Assembly: GCA_934661195.1 (NCBI GenBank)
Contig: CAKUJD010000011.1
Span: 1-64,000 of the forward strand
Source of the DNA: an uncultured Muribaculaceae bacterium
GTDB taxonomy: Bacteria; Bacteroidota; Bacteroidia; Bacteroidales; Muribaculaceae
Direction: 5' to 3'
DNA: 64,000 nucleotides
Below, one piece after another: positions 8,045-16,841 of the stretch. Made by a program: the position numbers and the translations under genes. Positions within the stretch are counted from its first letter, which is position 1, and the number at the start of each line of letters is the position of its first letter. The notes beneath the pieces are model-generated. The model saw only the letters and a program-made list of their open reading frames with translations. It had not been told where the DNA came from and did no database searches.

Positions 8045-9178
8045 ATGGACAGAAGAAAATTCTTAGTGGGAGCAGGGCTCGGCCTCATTGCCGCCTCATC
8101 CCCGATATCAATCTCGGCACTCGGCTCGGCCACTCGCAAAAAGGGCAAGAGCGGCCGCCTCAACCTGTCGTTCGCACCCTATGAGCTGAAGCTGCGCCAC
8201 GCCTTCAACCTCGCGCGCTACAGCCGCACCACCACCCCCGATGTGCAGGTGCAAATCGAGTACGACGGCATAGTGGGCTATGGCGAGGCTTCGATGCCTC
8301 CCTACCTGGGCGAGAGCGTGGAGAGCGTCACCAAATTCCTCTCGAGCCTCGACCTGAGCCAGTTCAGCGACCCCTTCCGCCTTGAGGACATTCTGCACTA
8401 TGTGGACGGCGTTGCGCCCAACAACCGCGCCGCAAAGGCCAGCATCGACATAGCCTTGCACGACCTGCTGGGCAAAATCATGGGGCAGCCGTGGTACAAA
8501 ATCTGGGGCCTCGACCCGGCCAAGGCGCCCAACACCAGCTTCACCATAGGCATCGACAAGGAGGATGTGGTGCGCCAAAAGGTGCGCGAAGCCGCCCCCT
8601 ACAAGGTGCTTAAAGTGAAAATGGGCCTCGACAACGACAAGGAGACCGTGGAGGTGATTCGCAGCATGACCGACGTGCCCCTGTGCGTCGACGCCAACCA
8701 AGGCTGGAAGAACAAGGAGGAGGCTCTGGAAATGTGCTACTGGCTCAAGGAGCGCGGATGCCTGTTTGTGGAGCAACCATTCGACAAGACGTGGATCGAC
8801 GAGACCGCATGGCTGCGCGAGCGCTCGCCGCTGCCCCTCATCGCCGACGAGGCCTTCCAGCGCCTGCCCGACATTGTGCGCTTCAAGGGCGTGTACGACG
8901 GCATCAACATCAAGCTCATGAAGAGCACCGGTCTGCACGAGGCCTACGAGATGGTGGTGCTGGCACGCGCACTGGGCATGAAGGTGATGGTGGGCTGCAT
9001 GACCGAGACTTCATGCGCCGTGACCGCCGCCGCCAATCTTGCCCCGCTCGTCGACTTCGCCGACCTCGACGGCAACCTGCTCATTGCCAACGACCGCTTC
9101 AAGGGCATGACCGTGGAAAATGGCAAGGTCACCCTGCACGACATTCCCGGCATTGGCGTGAAGCCGCTGTTCAAGTAG
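8045..9178 (+). CDS. L-Ala-D/L-Glu (dipeptide) epimerase, enolase superfamily, Tat-type signal
   Basis: A 377-residue enolase-superfamily enzyme of the muconate-lactonising/dipeptide epimerase group. The acid/base lysines are in KVLKVKMGL. The Mg ligands are in PLCVDANQGW, LFVEQPFD and LIADEAF, and the far-side lysine is in DGINIKLMKSTG. It begins MDRRKFLVGAGLGLIAA, a twin-arginine-like export signal, so it is probably periplasmic and folded before export. The start at 8045 is chosen because it gives this signal; the frame is open further upstream inside the previous gene. In the known pathway, L-Ala-D-Glu released by NlpC/P60 endopeptidase is converted to L-Ala-L-Glu, which peptidases can split. 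Confidence 0.9.
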   Translation: MDRRKFLVGAGLGLIAASSPISISALGSATRKKGKSGRLNLSFAPYELKLRHAFNLARYSRTTTPDVQVQIEYDGIVGYGEASMPPYLGESVESVTKFLSSLDLSQFSDPFRLEDILHYVDGVAPNNRAAKASIDIALHDLLGKIMGQPWYKIWGLDPAKAPNTSFTIGIDKEDVVRQKVREAAPYKVLKVKMGLDNDKETVEVIRSMTDVPLCVDANQGWKNKEEALEMCYWLKERGCLFVEQPFDKTWIDETAWLRERSPLPLIADEAFQRLPDIVRFKGVYDGINIKLMKSTGLHEAYEMVVLARALGMKVMVGCMTETSCAVTAAANLAPLVDFADLDGNLLIANDRFKGMTVENGKVTLHDIPGIGVKPLFK

Positions 9179-9216
9179 CCGCTGCCGCGCCACGCATAAC
9201 TAAAAAAACGCATTGC

Positions 9217-9284
9217 GCAGACGTCAGCCCTGTGGCGGCGCGTGACCGAAACACGCTGCTGCGGGTGGCGTCTGCTATTTTTTT
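9217..9284 (+). terminator. Rho-independent terminator after the muropeptide operon
   Basis: GCAGACG (9217-9223) pairs with CGTCTGC (9269-9275), extended by CAGCCC/GGGTGG with mismatches. It is followed directly by TATTTTTTT. It separates the epimerase gene from the SGNH/MBOAT pair. Confidence 0.75.
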
Positions 9285-9318
9285 CGTTAAACCAGATCAA
9301 TAGCATTCTTTTCTACCG

Positions 9319-10107
9319 ATGAACCGACCTTACCTTGGCCTTTGGGCTCTGCTGGCGGTGGCGCTTGCCATAGTGGCCACGCTGTCGTTTTGCCCCAAAG
9401 TGGCGGCCGACCTTCACCTGAAGACCGCCGAGTTTTCCGAGACGCTGTTTGCCGCGCCCCAGCCGCTCCACCCCGCCGCCAAGGCGCAGGGCCGCAAGGC
9501 CGCTGCAGGCACTGGCTACCGCCGCCCGGCCGCCCTGAAGACCGACACCGCCTCCAAGACCATCCTATTCATTGGCGACTCCATGCTCGAGGGCCTCAGC
9601 CCGCGTCTGGCCGCCTACGCCAAGCGCAACGGCCACACGCTGGTGAGCGTCATCTGGTACAGCTCGTCGACCGAGGTGTGGGGCAGCACCACCAAGATCA
9701 AGGAATACATCGCCCGGTTTCACCCCGACTATGTGATGGTGTGCCTCGGCGCCAACGAGCTGTTTGTGCCCGACATTGCCAAGCGCCGCCAGCGCTACCT
9801 CAACGCCATGCTAAGCCAAATCGGCCGGCTGCCATACATCTGGATTGGCCCGCCCAACTGGAAGCCCGACACCGGCATCAACCAGATGCTGCAGTCCACC
9901 CTTGCTCCTGGCAGCTTCTTCCTTAGCAACGGCCAGCACTTCGACCGCGCCGCCGACGGCGCCCACCCCACGCGCCAGTCGGCCGCACAGTGGATGGACC
10001 GCGTGTGCCACTGGATAGTGGCCAAGTCGGCCCATCCCATCAGGCTCGCGCCGCCCGCCCAGCAGTCAGCCCACTGCCGCACGCTGGTGCTTCAGCCAGT
10101 GCGGTAG
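9319..10107 (+). CDS. Membrane-anchored SGNH/GDSL hydrolase
   Basis: A 262-residue protein with one N-terminal membrane segment (about residues 8-27) and a periplasmic SGNH-hydrolase domain. Block I is ILFIGDSMLEG with the nucleophilic Ser. The block III Asn is in VCLGANELF. The Asp-His pair is in RAADGAHPTRQ. It is followed after 40 bases by an MBOAT O-acyltransferase. Such pairs move acetyl groups across the membrane and place them on, or remove them from, an extracellular polysaccharide, as AlgI works with AlgJ/AlgX. The C-terminal 35 residues, rich in Pro, Ala and Gln, look disordered. Confidence 0.85.
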   Translation: MNRPYLGLWALLAVALAIVATLSFCPKVAADLHLKTAEFSETLFAAPQPLHPAAKAQGRKAAAGTGYRRPAALKTDTASKTILFIGDSMLEGLSPRLAAYAKRNGHTLVSVIWYSSSTEVWGSTTKIKEYIARFHPDYVMVCLGANELFVPDIAKRRQRYLNAMLSQIGRLPYIWIGPPNWKPDTGINQMLQSTLAPGSFFLSNGQHFDRAADGAHPTRQSAAQWMDRVCHWIVAKSAHPIRLAPPAQQSAHCRTLVLQPVR

Positions 10108-10147
10108 CACCGGCTAATCTCACTAACCCAACGAAATTTATTGACGC

Positions 10148-11644
10148 ATGGACACCCAACCGCTCTCATTCACCTTCTCCACCCTGCTGCACAACGTGTG
10201 CGGCCAGCTAAGCTACGACCCCGGCCACCAGCTGATGTTTTCCAGCGGGCTGTTTTGGGTGCTGTTTGTGCTGCTGATGCCCGTTTACGCCATGCTGCGC
10301 TCGCGCCGCAGGCAGCAAATGCTGTTTGTGGTGGCCTTCAGCCTGTTTTTCTACTACAAGAGCAGCGGCTGGTGCTTCCTGCTGATGGTGTTCACCTCGC
10401 TGGCCGACTGGCACCTGGCGCGGCTCATAGCCTCCAGCGCATGCAGGCGCCGGCGCCGGCGCCTGCTGGCATGTTCGCTGGCATGCTCGCTTGGCATGCT
10501 CGCCTTTTTCAAATACACCAACTTCGCCCTGTGCAACATCGACGCCCTGTTGGGCCGCAACTTCCATCCGCTCGACATAGTTCTGCCCGTGGGCATCTCG
10601 TTCTACACCTTCCGCTCCATAAGCTATGTGGTCGATGTGTACAAAGGCCGCCTCACCCCCGAGCGAAGCTACCTTAACTACGTGTTCTTCCTTTCGTTCT
10701 TCCCTGCGCTGGTGGCCGGCCCCATAGTGCGTGCCACCCACTTCATGCCCCAGCTGCACAAGCCGCGCCCCGTCACCGCCCAAATGGTGTATGGCGGCCT
10801 GTGGCTGATAATGCTCGGACTTGTGAAAAAGTGCGTCATGGCCGACTATCTGGCCCAGTACACTAATTTGGTGTTCAACTCCCCCGCCACCTACGGCGGC
10901 ATAGAGTCGCTCATGGCCATGCTGGGCTACACCGCGCAAATCTACTGCGACTTTTCGGGCTACAGCGACATGGCCATAGGCCTCGGCTTCATAATGGGCT
11001 TCGACCTTGGCCAGAACTTTGACTTCCCCTACCGTTCGCTCAGCGTCACCGAGTTCTGGCGGCGCTGGCATATGTCGCTGTCATTTTGGCTGCGCGACTA
11101 CATCTACATCCCCCTGGGAGGCAACCGCTGCGGACGCTTGCGCCAGTATGCCAACCTCATGGCCACCATGCTGCTCGGCGGCTTGTGGCACGGAGCCGCG
11201 TGGCAGTTTGTGGCCTGGGGCGCGGGCCACGGTGCAGCTCTGTGTCTGCACAAGGCCGCACGCCCGTGGCTGGAGCGCGTCAGGGTCAACAGCTATGTGT
11301 GGCAGGCGCTGTCGTGGCTGGCCACCTTCACCTTCGTGGCCGTGATGTGGGTGTTTTTCCGAGCCTCCACCTTTTCCGACGCCTGGACCGTGCTGGCCAA
11401 CATCGTCAACAAGATGGACTTCCGCCACCTGTGGCCCTTCATCATGGCGCGCCACACGTGGTTCTTGATGCTTGCCGCGGTGGCCGTGCTCCATGCCGTG
11501 CCGCGCGCCCTGCTGCAAGCCGCGCGCGACTCCTTCATCGGGTCGCTGTGGATAGCCAAGCTCATCATCTTCCTATCCGTGGTGCAGCTCGTCATCGAGT
11601 TCTCCACCGCCGAGGTCGCCCCCTTCATCTACTTCCAGTTCTAA
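10148..11644 (+). CDS. MBOAT family O-acyltransferase (AlgI/DltB/PatA-like)
   Basis: A 498-residue polytopic inner-membrane protein with about ten hydrophobic segments. The family signature is EFWRRWHMSLSFWLRDYIYI, followed by PLGGNRCG and the invariant histidine in LLGGLWHGAAW. This is the acyl-transfer channel type that takes an acyl group from a cytoplasmic donor to an exported polymer. Its partner is the SGNH hydrolase gene just upstream, and the two probably form one transcription unit. No polysaccharide synthase lies nearby, so the polymer is unknown. An arginine cluster (CRRRRRRLLA) follows the third segment, consistent with the positive-inside rule. Confidence 0.93.
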   Translation: MDTQPLSFTFSTLLHNVCGQLSYDPGHQLMFSSGLFWVLFVLLMPVYAMLRSRRRQQMLFVVAFSLFFYYKSSGWCFLLMVFTSLADWHLARLIASSACRRRRRRLLACSLACSLGMLAFFKYTNFALCNIDALLGRNFHPLDIVLPVGISFYTFRSISYVVDVYKGRLTPERSYLNYVFFLSFFPALVAGPIVRATHFMPQLHKPRPVTAQMVYGGLWLIMLGLVKKCVMADYLAQYTNLVFNSPATYGGIESLMAMLGYTAQIYCDFSGYSDMAIGLGFIMGFDLGQNFDFPYRSLSVTEFWRRWHMSLSFWLRDYIYIPLGGNRCGRLRQYANLMATMLLGGLWHGAAWQFVAWGAGHGAALCLHKAARPWLERVRVNSYVWQALSWLATFTFVAVMWVFFRASTFSDAWTVLANIVNKMDFRHLWPFIMARHTWFLMLAAVAVLHAVPRALLQAARDSFIGSLWIAKLIIFLSVVQLVIEFSTAEVAPFIYFQF

Positions 11645-11915
11645 AAAAAGGATGTTTTTTAATCTCCCACAGATTTACACAGATTATCACAGATTTATTT
11701 CATAAAGTAATTTCTTTCAACACAAAAGACACGTTTCACGCAATTAATTGATAGCTGATTCTTTGGTCGGGATGCGGCATGCTGTGCCCCATGTAACATT
11801 GCCCCATTCATCGCATATCTTTATGCCTTTCTGCCTAAAAGACATAAATCTGTGTAAATCTGTGTAATCTGTGGGACATAAACCCCACCGCCACCCAATC
11901 TGCGGGCCTGTGGGC
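11645..11915. repeat. Spacer with a long inverted repeat and a REP remnant
   Basis: CCCACAGATTTACACAGATT begins near 11667. Its inverted counterpart, ending ACACAGATTT when read on the other strand, lies near 11847-11875. The arms therefore face each other across about 170 bp. In between, GGATGCGGCATGC near 11770 looks like one decayed palindrome of the REP family seen at 885 and 1017. No gene is visible in the spacer. Confidence 0.65.
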
Positions 11916-12818
11916 TCAGCTGTAGGCACTGCGCGTCCTGTGCCTTTTGCGGAATTGGAGTGGCGTCTCTCCCGTTTGGCGTTTGAAGAACTTGATGAAG
12001 TGTGGCTCATCTGCAAACCCCAGCTTAAACGCAATCTCCTTGATGCTGCGTGAAGTGTATAATAATTCCCTTGTGGCTTCGATTGATATTTGCCTGTGCA
12101 GATATTTAATCGGGGAGCAATGCACCTTTTCCTCTGTGGCTGCCGCCAGGGCCCTTGTTGACACTCCAATCATGCCGGCATAGTCCGAAACAGCGTGCAT
12201 GCCTTTGTGGTGTTGCGCCACAAGCCTTTGAAACTGTGCGAAAACGCTATCGCAACTGCTGTTTGCTAACTCTTGCGCTGCATTCGCTTTGATAATTTCC
12301 CTGCATACGCAAATCAGCAACTCATACAGTAGGAAATCCTTCAGCTCATTGTGCGCAAATCCTGACGTCCCATTTGCTTCCATATCCAGTTTGCGGAAAG
12401 CGTCGTTCATAAGCCGCACCCCATTTGCTTCGGTAATATGTATCATCGACACAGAATTGAGAACGTTGAAGATTTGTGCAGACAACTGCTCAAGTCCATT
12501 GAATGAAAGTTGGCAACTTACTGACAAATTCCAACCATCTGACTCCCAGTTCTTCAGTGGATTGGCAACCTGTCCTGGCTTGATGACGAATAAGGTGTTA
12601 TTCTCACATCTAAATAATTTGTCATCTAAAAAAACATCACCGCTCCCCTGTGTAACCCAAAATAAGGAATAATAGTTATGCTTGTGTGGATCACATTGAA
12701 AGTCGTTGTATTTTTCTTTAAACGCGCTAAGGTTTATTATACTAAAGAACTGTGCTGGATGGTCATTGTCGTTACTTGGTAAATCATAGGTTGGAATGTC
12801 TGAATTTTTGGTTCTCAT
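11916..12818 (-). CDS. AraC/XylS-family transcriptional regulator
   Basis: A 300-residue regulator. The N-terminal half is a cupin-like sensing domain (about 1-165, with KHNYYSLFWVTQGSGDVFLD). The C-terminal AraC double helix-turn-helix ends SIKEIAFKLGFADEPHFIKFFKRQTGETP, a full match to the family signature. I use the ATG at 12818; a TTG six codons further out (12836) is less likely. It is divergent from the S74/T9SS surface-protein gene, with about 170 bp between the two starts, so it may control that neighbour or the broken surface genes beyond. The ligand is unknown. Confidence 0.9.
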   Translation of the reverse strand: MRTKNSDIPTYDLPSNDNDHPAQFFSIINLSAFKEKYNDFQCDPHKHNYYSLFWVTQGSGDVFLDDKLFRCENNTLFVIKPGQVANPLKNWESDGWNLSVSCQLSFNGLEQLSAQIFNVLNSVSMIHITEANGVRLMNDAFRKLDMEANGTSGFAHNELKDFLLYELLICVCREIIKANAAQELANSSCDSVFAQFQRLVAQHHKGMHAVSDYAGMIGVSTRALAAATEEKVHCSPIKYLHRQISIEATRELLYTSRSIKEIAFKLGFADEPHFIKFFKRQTGETPLQFRKRHRTRSAYS

Positions 12819-12890
12819 CAAATGAAGTCTATGCAAAAGTGAAAAAATAATACCAAACTACGCATTGCATAAATGTACAATGTTTCAACA

Positions 12891-12922
12891 CAAATGTATA
12901 ATTTTTTATCCAATGCCACAAT
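12891..12922 (-). promoter_or_regulatory. Candidate promoter of the AraC-family gene
   Basis: Read on the minus strand: TTG at 12919-12921, a 20-base spacer, then TACATTTG at 12891-12898. This matches the Bacteroidota -33/-7 pattern and lies 73 bases upstream of the ATG at 12818. Confidence 0.5.
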
Positions 12923-12923
12923 A

Positions 12924-12931
12924 TAATTTTG
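12924..12931 (+). promoter_or_regulatory. Candidate -7 box (TAATTTTG) for the S74/T9SS protein gene
   Basis: TAATTTTG matches TAnnTTTG and lies 56 bases before the ATG at 12987. The -33 region is T-rich but has no exact TTTG. It overlaps the promoter region of the divergent AraC gene. Confidence 0.45.
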
Positions 12932-12986
12932 CACCTACAGACAAATATATGCCTAAATTGTTAAATAGTTAATTCTAATTAACATT

Positions 12987-14114
12987 ATGAAAGCAAAAAA
13001 GGTCCTTTTGGCTGCTGCTGTGCTTGCAGCTCCGCAGTATTTATCCGCTCAAATGGTGCTTAACCAGCGTGGCCAAACGCAGTTTGGCCCTTACATCGAT
13101 GCAGATGCTGATAAAGTGCCTGTGTCTCTGCGTGATACCATTACCTCTATTTCTGTTTTTGGCAACGGTTCCAGTGGCATTAACGGACGCATCTCATTTG
13201 GCGACCACGCCACTCTCGGCGCCATGAACGTGTTTGTCGGTGAGGTGCAGGGCGACGACACCGACCAATTGTGGCTTCATGGCAAAAAGGGTGTGTATTA
13301 CACATCCGGGCCTCACGCAAACGACACCATTTACTATTATGACGTGAACAAGGACGCTGCATTTCAGTTTAATTGCGATGTGAAGACGAAGGGCTTATTT
13401 ATAGCCAGCGATAGCCGCTTTAAGGAAAACGTGAATCCGTTGACCAATGCGCTTGAAACCATTGACGCCATGTCGGCAGTAACATATAATTTGAAATCCC
13501 CATATACAACGGTGGGCGCCAGAAAGTCGGCATCCCGACAAGTTGGAGGCACAACCAAAGAGCAGCAAGACAAGGAGTTCTTCGACCGTTTCTATTCCGA
13601 CCAAAAGAATGCGGCGGCTACGATGCGTTATGGCTTTTTGGCACAAGATGTGGAAGCGGTTTGTCCTGAACTTGTACATACCGACAAGTCTGGCTATAAG
13701 TATGTTGACTACATAGGTCTTGTGCCAATTTTGGTGGGAGCTGTAAAGGAACTGAAAAGCGAACTTGCCGCCGCTCAGTCGGCGCAAAAAGCTCCACAAG
13801 TGTCGAATGCCCCTGTGGCCACTTCGGCCGACGGAATTGATACGGAACTTGTGAAGCCGACGCTTTACCAAAACGCTCCAAATCCGTTTGACACCGAAAC
13901 GGTGATTCGCTACTCGTTGCCAAAAAGTGTGTCGAAAGCAATGATTTACATTTTTGATATGCAAGGAAAGCAGGTGCGCAGCCTTGCTGCCGATGGCCGC
14001 GGCGAGGCGTCGGTGACCGTTAATGCTTCCGACCTCAGCGCCGGAATGTATATCTACACGCTCGTCGCCGATGGCAAAGAGGTGTCGAGCCGCCGCATGA
14101 TATTAACAAAATAA
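12987..14114 (+). CDS. Secreted protein with S74 intramolecular-chaperone domain and type A T9SS sorting domain
   Basis: A 375-residue protein with a signal peptide (cut after YLSA). The middle (about 135-270) is a Peptidase_S74 tail-fibre chaperone domain: SDSRFKENVNPL, RYGFLAQDVEAVCPELV and YVDYIGLVPILVGAVKEL are textbook motifs. The C-terminal 80 residues are a type A T9SS domain, starting LYQNAPNPFDTETVIRYSLP and ending SAGMYIYTLVADGKEVSSRRMILTK. The protein is therefore expected to cross the outer membrane by type IX secretion and be displayed or released. In phage tail fibres, S74 domains self-cleave after guiding trimer folding. Codon use is AT-richer than in the flanking housekeeping genes. 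Confidence 0.9.
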   Translation: MKAKKVLLAAAVLAAPQYLSAQMVLNQRGQTQFGPYIDADADKVPVSLRDTITSISVFGNGSSGINGRISFGDHATLGAMNVFVGEVQGDDTDQLWLHGKKGVYYTSGPHANDTIYYYDVNKDAAFQFNCDVKTKGLFIASDSRFKENVNPLTNALETIDAMSAVTYNLKSPYTTVGARKSASRQVGGTTKEQQDKEFFDRFYSDQKNAAATMRYGFLAQDVEAVCPELVHTDKSGYKYVDYIGLVPILVGAVKELKSELAAAQSAQKAPQVSNAPVATSADGIDTELVKPTLYQNAPNPFDTETVIRYSLPKSVSKAMIYIFDMQGKQVRSLAADGRGEASVTVNASDLSAGMYIYTLVADGKEVSSRRMILTK

Positions 14115-14127
14115 AAAGTGGTAGTCA

Positions 14128-16783
14128 ATGAACAAAGCAAAATTACTTTACGTCATCGCCTTGATTGCCGTCGTTATGCTGCCTATGCCACAAGCAAAGG
14201 CTGGCGTGCTGCGCGACACGCTTAGTCAAGGCACACGCCAAGTGCTGTCGTCCTCGATTAAAACCGATAGCGAGGTGTTTAGCCAGTATCAGGTGAAGAT
14301 GAGCAATCAGCGATGTGGCATAACGGGTAAAATCGGGGGGGGCCAGGCATGCCGTGCCGCTACATCACTTTTTCCGTGCCTTACAAGTCCGATAATTTCA
14401 GGGTGAAGGCCAAGGTGGAAAAGTCTTTTGAAAAGAAAATGACTCGGCGCATTTTCCCTGTGCAAAAGCCAATTTCCACAGCAGAGACCAATGACGCTGG
14501 CTTCACGATGCCCGACAGCGCTGTGTATGGGAAAGATGCATTTTGCCTCGACACCATAGCCAAAGTCATTGGCGAGGGATATATGCACGGCGACAACCAT
14601 TTTGTGACGGTTGAGGTCGCTGTCGCAAACTACAATCCCAAGACCTGCGTGCTTAACCTGTTCACGTCGGTGGCTGTGGAACTTGAATACGATGAGGCTG
14701 GCAGCAGCATGGCGCTGACTCCAATTAGCCGCAACAACCAGACTCTTGCTGTGGCTGAACGAGAGCAGGTGAAATTATCGGTTGTAAATGCGAGTCAGGT
14801 AGACGGCTTTGCGTCTCACGACATAGAGTCCCGTTCCGCCGTCAGCCCAGATGGCAACATTGGGTTCATTGGTGATTCCCTTCTGCAAACGTTGCCCATC
14901 GACTCATTGCAGCAGTATGACAGAAAGTATGCAGAGCTTGCGAGCAGCAATGAATTTGAATACAACATCATCACAAGTGAGTCGCTGCTGCCGGCGTTTA
15001 AGAAGATAATAGCCCTTAAGCGTCAGCGTGGATATTATGCCGGAGCCGTGACCATAGAGCGCATGCTTGCGCAAAGTGCGTTTAAAGGCGGCGACAAAAT
15101 GGGGCAAAGCGTCATTGCCGACAGTGCAGGTTGTGTGCGTGAATACTTGAAGTATGCTTTTCGCCGTGGAACAAAATATGTGCTTCTTGGCGGGAATGCC
15201 CCATATTGCCCTTTCCGCTATGGGTATAGCGATAGCTACAGAAAAGACTATAAGCCGCTGCCAAGCGATTCCGTTGGCTGCGATGAATTTATCGGACATA
15301 AAGTGCCATCTGATTTGTATTTCAATAATCTGACCACAAACTGGAATGTTGATGGCGATGAGTTTTATGGCGAGTATGGCGTTGCTAAGTTCGACTATTC
15401 TCCTCAGCTATATGTAGGCCGACTGCTGGCCAAAAGTCAAGAAGAGGTTAACAACTATAGCGACAAACTGATGAAATACGAATTACTGCCCGACTCAAAT
15501 GCCGATTATTCAGGCTATGGGAAAATGCTTGGTTCGCAGTGCTCTATTGATTATAGGTATAACGACAACACATACACTAATATACTGATTAAAAATCTAG
15601 CCAACTGGGGCATATTCAACGAACGCAAGCTTATGTCGCAAGAAGGTGCTGATAATCCCACAGGTGGTGATATTATAAGCGAAGCCAGTGCAGGCAAATA
15701 TGGCATGCTGAGTTTTAATGTGCATGGCACGCCTATGACGTTCTCTGTCACCAACCTAAGACCCATAGGAAATGTAGTACTGGCAGAAAAAGGCAAATAT
15801 CCCTATAAAAGGGATTGGTATTCAATTGCTGATGGAGACAATGGATTGGATTGCTTAAAAAACAAAGATAATCCTTGCGTTCTGTATTCAATAGCGGCAC
15901 CACCATGCCTTACGACATTTTTCAGCAGTTCCATTACAGTCCTTTTAAGTTTAATGCGGGAATGAATTTGGGTGAATCATTCACTTTGGGCAAAAATTAT
16001 GGTGGTGTGGCTTTCTTGGGCAACACCCGTTCCGGATATTTCAGGAGCTCAAATTCCCTGGAATTGTCATTTTACAGACAGATTCATAATGGATGCTACA
16101 ATGTTGGCATTTGTGAATCATTGTCAAAATATAACACACTGAATCCATCTGATTACTGCGATGCGCATATTGGTCTTGCCCACAACCTGCTTGGAGACCC
16201 AGAACTTGAACTTAGAACGGCTGCGCCAGAGTCGTTCAGTGGCATCACCATTACGCGCACCGACAACTCTATCACCGTAAGTGGCGTGGGTGTTGATGGG
16301 GCAACTGTTGCATATTGCGGTAATTACATGCAGGGCAGAGCCGTTGCTGCATCTGGCAGCGTCACATTCAATGATGTTTCGCCAAACAGCTCCATTATGG
16401 TGTATAGGCACGACTACAAGCCCTACATTGCTCCTCTTGTGATTCAAAACGGCAACATATATAATTCGCAATATGTGTTTGCATCTTCATTCACTGCTGG
16501 GCGCGATGTAGACCCCACACGCACACAAGGCAATGTCACGTTTAAGAAAGGGGCCGTCTATGAGGTGGAGGCCACGGGAGATGTAACCATTGGCAATGGC
16601 GTTGTGATTGAGGAAGGAGCGACACTTAAGATAACAACGCCAGGCAATGTGCGGCTTAGTGGCGTAGAGGTGCTGAGTGGCGGTATGTTGATTTTGCAGG
16701 CCAATCATGTGCTGATTCCGCAAAATTTTTCTGCTAAAATGGGCGGGAATGTTAAAATTGAGAAATTTAATGTCCAATTATGA
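14128..16783 (+). pseudogene. Gingipain-like (peptidase C25) secreted protease gene, frame broken twice
   Basis: Three overlapping frames together encode one protein of about 885 residues. Frame 1 (14128 to about 14340) gives a signal peptide ending PQAKAG. Frame 2 (about 14343-15890) gives a gingipain-type propeptide and catalytic region, with the likely His in LSFNVHGTPM. Frame 3 (about 15888-16783) continues after CVLYS, the likely catalytic Cys segment, as SGTTMPYDIF. It ends in a beta-repeat tail of the kind that follows C25 domains. The first break is at a run of eight Gs (14335-14342); nine or six Gs would restore the frame. The second is at TATTCAATAGC (about 15885-15895); one extra A would read YSNSGTT. 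Whether this is decay, phase variation or assembly error cannot be settled from sequence alone. Confidence 0.75.
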
Positions 16784-16784
16784 T

Positions 16785-16812
16785 TTTGTTGGGCTACAAA
16801 GGACTATATTTG
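16785..16812 (+). promoter_or_regulatory. Promoter-like TTTG/TATATTTG pair before the BspA-like gene
   Basis: TTTG at 16785-16788 and TATATTTG at 16805-16812 are 16 bases apart, slightly short of the preferred 19-21. The pair lies 30 bases before the ATG at 16842. Confidence 0.45.
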
Positions 16813-16841
16813 TATAACTTAATAATTAAAACTGAAAGCAA

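Noticed and set aside
14335..14342. Programmed ribosomal frameshift at the G run
   Set aside because: There is no slippery heptamer with a fitting downstream pseudoknot that I can see, and the same gene has a second break that this would not fix.
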